From NCBI GenBank assembly GCA_022747635.1, contig JAKTNV010000011.1, forward strand, positions 21,379,005-21,443,004: 64,000 nucleotides of DNA. Direction: 5' to 3'. Numbering within the stretch: the first letter of the stretch is position 1; the number at the start of each line of letters is the position of its first letter. Positions 59,682-64,000 of the stretch are shown piece by piece. The notes below the pieces were generated by a model. It was not told the DNA's origin. It did not search any database and saw only the letters and a program-made list of their open reading frames with translations. This DNA is from Hetaerina americana. Its lineage: Eukaryota; Arthropoda; Insecta; Odonata; Calopterygidae. Position numbers and translations under genes: made by a program.

Positions 59682-60201
59682 GCATCGTGTAATACACCAA
59701 AAAAATTATGATGAAATAGTATAACATATACTGATACCGCATCATTTATTTTATCGTAGAAAATAATTGATAAGGAACGTGCAACGGCTCAATTACGATT
59801 TTGAGTATTACTTATGGGTCTTGAGAATATAAATCAAATAAATAATAGCAAAAATGATACTTTGAAAATAAAACTGCAGACTAAAATAGAGAAGTGCGCG
59901 ATTGCTTTGTGCCTGGGTTATTTAGTATTTACTGCATATTGTCAAGATAATTTTCAATTCTAAACGGAAGTTAGGAAACGCCTTACTGACTGGCTGACTT
60001 CCGGGATCAATAGTTACCATCTCGCTTATTCCAGATACCTGTCGCGCGATTGATTTAATACGGATTTAATCTAGTTGAGCGGAGATGTCTATTTGGTATG
60101 CGCTTGTAACATGTATATATATATATATATATATGATGCAAATTTTTCCTTGGCGGGTCGCACAATTATCTCCAAAGGTGGAGGAAAATGTCTATCTTTA
60201 G
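59682..60201. other. no recognised feature
   Basis: AT-rich; a short (TA)n run at 60113-60134. Confidence 0.35.
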
Positions 60202-60279
60202 CTCCGTTCTAATGGATTGCCTAGAAATTACGGATCCTGATGAGATTGGGAATGTGTCCAATGAGCTTGGAAGACGGAG
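60202..60279 (+). CDS. candidate internal exon (78 bp)
   Basis: An acceptor, CTATCTTTAG, at 60192-60201 and a donor, GAG|GTGAAT, at 60280 bound 78 bases. One frame is open with well-mixed composition: SVLMDCLEITDPDEIGN then VSNELGR. Unlike other frames here it lies in sequence without strong base skew and contains no repeat. 78 bp is a multiple of three, which keeps phase. The protein family is not recognised, and the signals could be coincidental. Confidence 0.3.
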
Positions 60280-60837
60280 GTGAATCATCCATTCCCTCCA
60301 TCCCAGCTGCGTATCACATTTTGCAGCTTACCGGATCTTTGCTTGCTGAGCTTCAAAACTCTAGGGTAGAGTTTCCGTCTTTTTATGAAATATAATACTT
60401 TTTGTGTAATTGTGTTTTATAGAAACCTGGACTTGTTCAGTTATCACAAAAATGATTCAGTTTAATGCAAATTAATTATACGAAGTAAATTAATAATAAT
60501 ACATAAATGTCAACTGTGATTACGTACGTCCACTTTGAATGGCGAAATTTCAGTAGTGAGAATGAAAAGAAAATATTTATGTTATTTGTAACTTTTTTCC
60601 TATGATGAATAAAAAAATCAACTTACATTTATATGCGTTAAAGGTCCAAGGTTAAAAGAAAAACGTCATCCTAAGCATTTTGAAACAGATTTTTGTATTC
60701 ACGCTCAATTTTTGATGATTGTAAAATCAGTTTATTCAAATTGGTGTACGTTCCCAACTATTGCAATTTGAGATCACCGTTTTCTTCTTTTGTGACTTAT
60801 AAGACATACTTAAGAGTGAAACTTAGTTTGCCCAAAT
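60280..60837. other. AT-rich DNA, nothing recognised
   Basis: No feature recognised. Confidence 0.35.
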
Positions 60838-61445
60838 CATTAAAAAAACTCAGTGTGGTAATTGTGAGATGAAAATCAATGCAAGCAAAGCAACGATTAT
60901 ATTTGACGTATTTGAGAAAGAGATAAGCTAGTTAGAAATTAAAATTGGAGGGGAAAAACTTTAACCAGGCGGAGCAGTTTACATATCCTCAAGTGTTTTG
61001 GATCAAAACAGTCCAAAGCTTTGCGTTAGAAAAAGAAGCTTTCGCAAGAAGGAGGTGATTTATAGTACGGAACTTGAAAAAGGAGGTTTAGAATTGAAGT
61101 ATCTCGTTATAGCTTTCATATGGAGAGTAGTTACATACGTCACGGAAACATGGTTGTTGAAGCAAGATGACAGGCGTAGATTGGAGTCTTTTGAAATGTG
61201 GGTATAGAGAAGGATGTAGAAGATGAAATGGGTAGAAAGGAAAACAAACGAGAAAGTTCTAGTGCTCTTGGCGGAGGAGAGGGGATTTGTGGGAGAGATA
61301 CTAAGGAGGCAAGGAAGAGGTAGAGCATTTTAATTTGGAATGAAATGTTGAAGGCTATGGTAGAGGGGAGAACGTTAGGCAAACAAGGCAGGGGCAGAAA
61401 CGGATTGGCATGTTGGACGGAATGAAGCGAGGTAGAATGTATGCG
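60838..61445 (+). mobile_element. LINE reverse-transcriptase C-terminal remnant
   Basis: In order on the plus strand: MKINASKATIIFDVFEKE, EIKIGGEKL, AFIWRVVTYVTETWLLKQDD, RRRLESFEMWV (stop) RR, MKWVERKTNEKVLVLLAEE, RGFVGEILRRQGRGR and ERLGKQGRGRNG..CWTE. This is the full C-terminal series of the window's commonest LINE. It has at least four in-frame stops or shifts, and serves as the best reference for the shorter fragments. Confidence 0.85.
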
Positions 61446-62928
61446 CCATTGAAAAACAGCTTGATATTACTCAAGGTGTTCGCTTCTTATTGGATGAAAC
61501 TAAGAATTTTAGAAATGCTGATCTGCGTCCATTCGAAACCTTCCTCTTAAACTGCGGAATATCAATCAATAATAAATGACCAAGTAAAGAGATTTGGGAC
61601 CCAGTAAGTGTTATCTACGCAATTTCTCATATTATTCTCCCAAATATTTCTCCAATCGATATAAAGGAACATTTATCTTTAAGAGAATTGTTAAATGATT
61701 TTGAATTCATACGATTAATTATATCATTGGCTCCATTTATTATATTATTTATATTATTATGATGGATAGATTATAATGATTTAGGATGTAAATTTATTTT
61801 CTTGAAACCATTTCGTGACGCAGAAAAAGGTTCATCATATAGGTGTAAACTTACGCATCGACAGTCAAATCTTTCATAGACATAATCTGACATGGATAAA
61901 GTTGGAAGAGACATATCCTCTATCCGCTATCGGTGTCTGATTGCAGGGGAAATGATTTAGGATTGAAAATATTTCATGTTATAGGATGTTATCTATTGCG
62001 CAAAGATACTTCAATTCCAGTTCCTATCCTTGAGCAGAAGAAAATATGACATTAGGACACTTCCCGACGGAAATTCCTTTCCGCCGCACAAATGTACGCA
62101 TATAAACAGTTATCACTTTATTTAGTCCCTCTGGCTGCCCTGCGGGGTCGTGTAATCGCTTTTTATTGCATGGCCTTGACCGACCACGTTTCTTCAAAAC
62201 CTCTTCTCGCCTCGGCTGATGGAATGGAACAGAAGTCCCAGGCGCCGTAACTGTTTCAAGTGTCTCGTTACCTTTCTCTGCTCCCATCACAGGGATTGGC
62301 CAATTTCAACCCGATGGTTTTTTATCTCTCTGCTCTCTTCACGATATTTCTTTCCAATCCCAAACCCTTCGCCGCATTCACCTTCACCGCATTATGTATT
62401 CCACTCTATTCTCGCTGTTAAAAATTGCATCCTGCTCTCTCTCCCTCTCTTTATTTTCCTTTTTCCTTCCGTTTCACCCTGATGGCTGGGTACCTTTTTT
62501 AGGGCGCAAATTTCGGGGCAAGCCTCTATCACCCACCACGTTGGGGGAGGTAAGAGGGGGTGTCCACATGGATGGAATCGGAGGCCGGTGTTTTTATGGT
62601 TATGGGGCGAAATATAATTTTTTTCTCTCTCCCCTGAGACGATAAACTTTTCCACCTTGCGAAATTTTCGTTCTCGCCTCCATGAACAGGGCATAAACTG
62701 CGAGGCACTCCTCATTATATCTGCTAAGTTTTCCGACAGATGAGGCAATTTTTCGCACCTTTTGTCGAAGTTGGCAAGACATCCTTTTTCAAGCGTGAAG
62801 CTACACATTTCAAGAGCGGCGACGCCATAAAACGCGTTTCTGCGTTCCGCACAATAATCCATCGGGCGCTTTGCAGTTGTATCATAAGAATATCCTGAGC
62901 CTTAAGGAATCAGGTAGCATGAACTTTG
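61446..62928. other. no recognised gene
   Basis: AT-rich to about 62.1 kb, then mixed with a minus-strand frame of 156 codons (62392-62862) and a plus-strand frame of 87, neither with a recognised domain. GC content is moderate at 62140-62650. Confidence 0.3.
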
Positions 62929-62935
62929 ATATATA

Positions 62936-62997
<62 letters not shown>
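62929..62997. repeat. (TA)n microsatellite
   Basis: About 30 TA units, followed at once by ATTATTATTAGGTAATCTAC. Confidence 0.97.
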
Positions 62998-63001
<4 letters not shown>

Positions 63002-63003
63002 TT

Positions 63004-63045
63004 ATTAGGTAATCTACCGGTTAAGGTAGGTTTTTGGATGGACAA
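63004..63045 (+). repeat. short motif shared with SINE A ends and a LINE remnant
   Basis: AATCTACCGGTTAAGGTAGG then TTTTTGGATGG resembles ATCAACCGATTAAGGTCGGT at 28142 and AATCAACCCGAAGGTCGGTT in SINE A (9676). It is probably the terminal recognition sequence of a retroelement, and again lies beside a TA array. Confidence 0.4.
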
Positions 63046-63096
63046 AACATCCAAATATTTATATATATATACATTTGTGTGTGTATATATAGTATA

Positions 63097-63650
63097 CCAG
63101 GTCTGTCCAAAATGTATTGCGAATTTTGAATTCCCGTGGGGTGCGTATATTTGACTTTTGATTTTTTGTGGTATTATGTATAGTACTTATGTGTCTCCCT
63201 TATGCCGAAAAGTTTGATTATTTTTAATATTCCGTTAATTTTTGACAGTTGTTATGCTTGGACTTGTTTTGGCTTTTCTTCAATTTTTACCTGATCCAAA
63301 AAATGGATCAAAGGATCTGCATAAAATTTTGTTTAAAAAACGAAATTAAGTGCGCAGACGCATTCCGACTGTGAATATGTCATATGGAGAAGCTACGTTG
63401 GACCAAAGTAACGTTTATCGATGGTACATTGCTCTCTGAGGGCCGAGAAGATGTGAAAGACGAAGAGTACCGGCCGCCCTAACACGTCAGCGACAGACGA
63501 AAACATTGATGAAGTGAAGAAAACCGTATTGACCAATCGTCGAATCACCGTTATAGAAGTTGCCGAGGAGCCAAACATATCGATTAACTCGTGTCATTTG
63601 ATTTTTACCAATGATTTGGACACGACACGGGTGCTGAAACCTATCTAACC
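63097..63650 (+). mobile_element. mariner 5' part, subfamily 2, copy 2, with transposase relic
   Basis: Starts after TA (63095-63096) with CCAGGTCTGTCCAAAATGTA, a 206-base leader, then ATG at 63303. The relic reads MDQRICIKFCLKNEIKCADA before a stop, later GREDVKDEEYRPP, TDENIDEVKKTVLTNRRITI and EEPNISINSCHLIF. This is the N-terminal helix-turn-helix half of a mariner transposase with shifts and stops. The catalytic half and 3' inverted repeat were not found before the window edge. Confidence 0.9.
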
Positions 63651-64000
63651 TTTCAGGAATAATGTTGCCGACTAAAACTAACTAGCAGCAGCTTTACCCT
63701 CTCATCTTCTTGTATCTTCATTCTCACACTCCACGCCCAAATATTCCCTCCAATGTTACCTCGAGAATGTTAGTTTAAAGATTTGCGGCCCGCTCTTCGA
63801 AATGCAAAGCATATCCGTGAGTGTTTGTGTTTATATGTTTAGATAAGTTTTGAACCCTAATCTATCAAGCTGATAAACGAGAAAAGTTATTCATATAAAT
63901 CAATTATAACGAAGTGTAATATGAATTCAGCTTTTTAAAAATACAAAACCAACAATGTAAAATCATAACATAAAATAAGTTCATTAGTTGGAGCCATTTC
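63651..64000. other. no recognised feature
   Basis: AT-rich right edge of the window. The missing part of the mariner was not seen here. Confidence 0.35.

Noticed and set aside
61560..61800. AT-rich sequence suspected to be a nuclear copy of mitochondrial DNA
   Set aside because: Translations do not show any mitochondrial protein, and no mitochondrial tRNA or rRNA pattern was seen.

Overview
The window looks like nuclear DNA from an arthropod, most likely an insect with a large, repeat-rich, AT-rich genome. The evidence is three mariner-type transposons, many decayed non-LTR retrotransposons of types common in insects, several tRNA-derived SINE-like families, and long (TA)n, (CA)n and (AG)n arrays. 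No complete protein-coding host gene, CRISPR array, operon, rRNA gene or functional tRNA gene could be supported. Most long open frames are by-products of microsatellites (IYIY- or SLSL-type peptides) or of GC-rich, base-skewed patches. The species cannot be determined by reading alone.

Layout. 0-15 kb: a GC-rich patch at the left edge, a foldback retroposon with target-site duplications (3242-3654), TA arrays, SINE copies (4.3, 9.7, 12.3-12.6 and 12.8-13.1 kb), an irregular GGAAT-like repeat (6.06-6.56 kb), a diverged repeat present twice (7.3 and 10.9 kb), LINE fragments and a G-rich patch (14.15-15.2 kb). 15-31 kb: AT-rich DNA with CR1/jockey-like LINE pieces (17.1, 21.2, 25.9, 26.4, 29.7 kb), a full-length but dead mariner (19464-20733), an (AG)n array, a CpG- and G/C-tract patch (24.4-25.1 kb) and an inverted repeat beside a (TA)n array (25.5-25.75 kb). 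31-50 kb: more LINE fragments on both strands, GC-rich patches (34, 39, 43-44, 47 kb), a striking TA/CA-array cluster at 38.17-39.08 kb that holds a 101-bp-arm inverted repeat with hammerhead-like motifs and a SINE copy, and a miniature foldback retroposon (45647-45819). 50-64 kb: LINE pieces, two mariner 5' fragments of one subfamily (54949 and 63097), a 230-bp palindromic element (55411-55640), another inverted repeat (57.7-57.9 kb) and three weak candidate host exons (52.6, 58.4, 60.2 kb).

The window reads as intergenic or long-intron DNA colonised by retroelements. Its main theme is inverted-repeat or head-to-head repeat units, several lying within or beside TA-dinucleotide arrays. The best candidates for something undescribed are the foldback retroposon family (3.2 and 45.6 kb) and the hammerhead-like inverted pair in the TA-array cluster at 38 kb.
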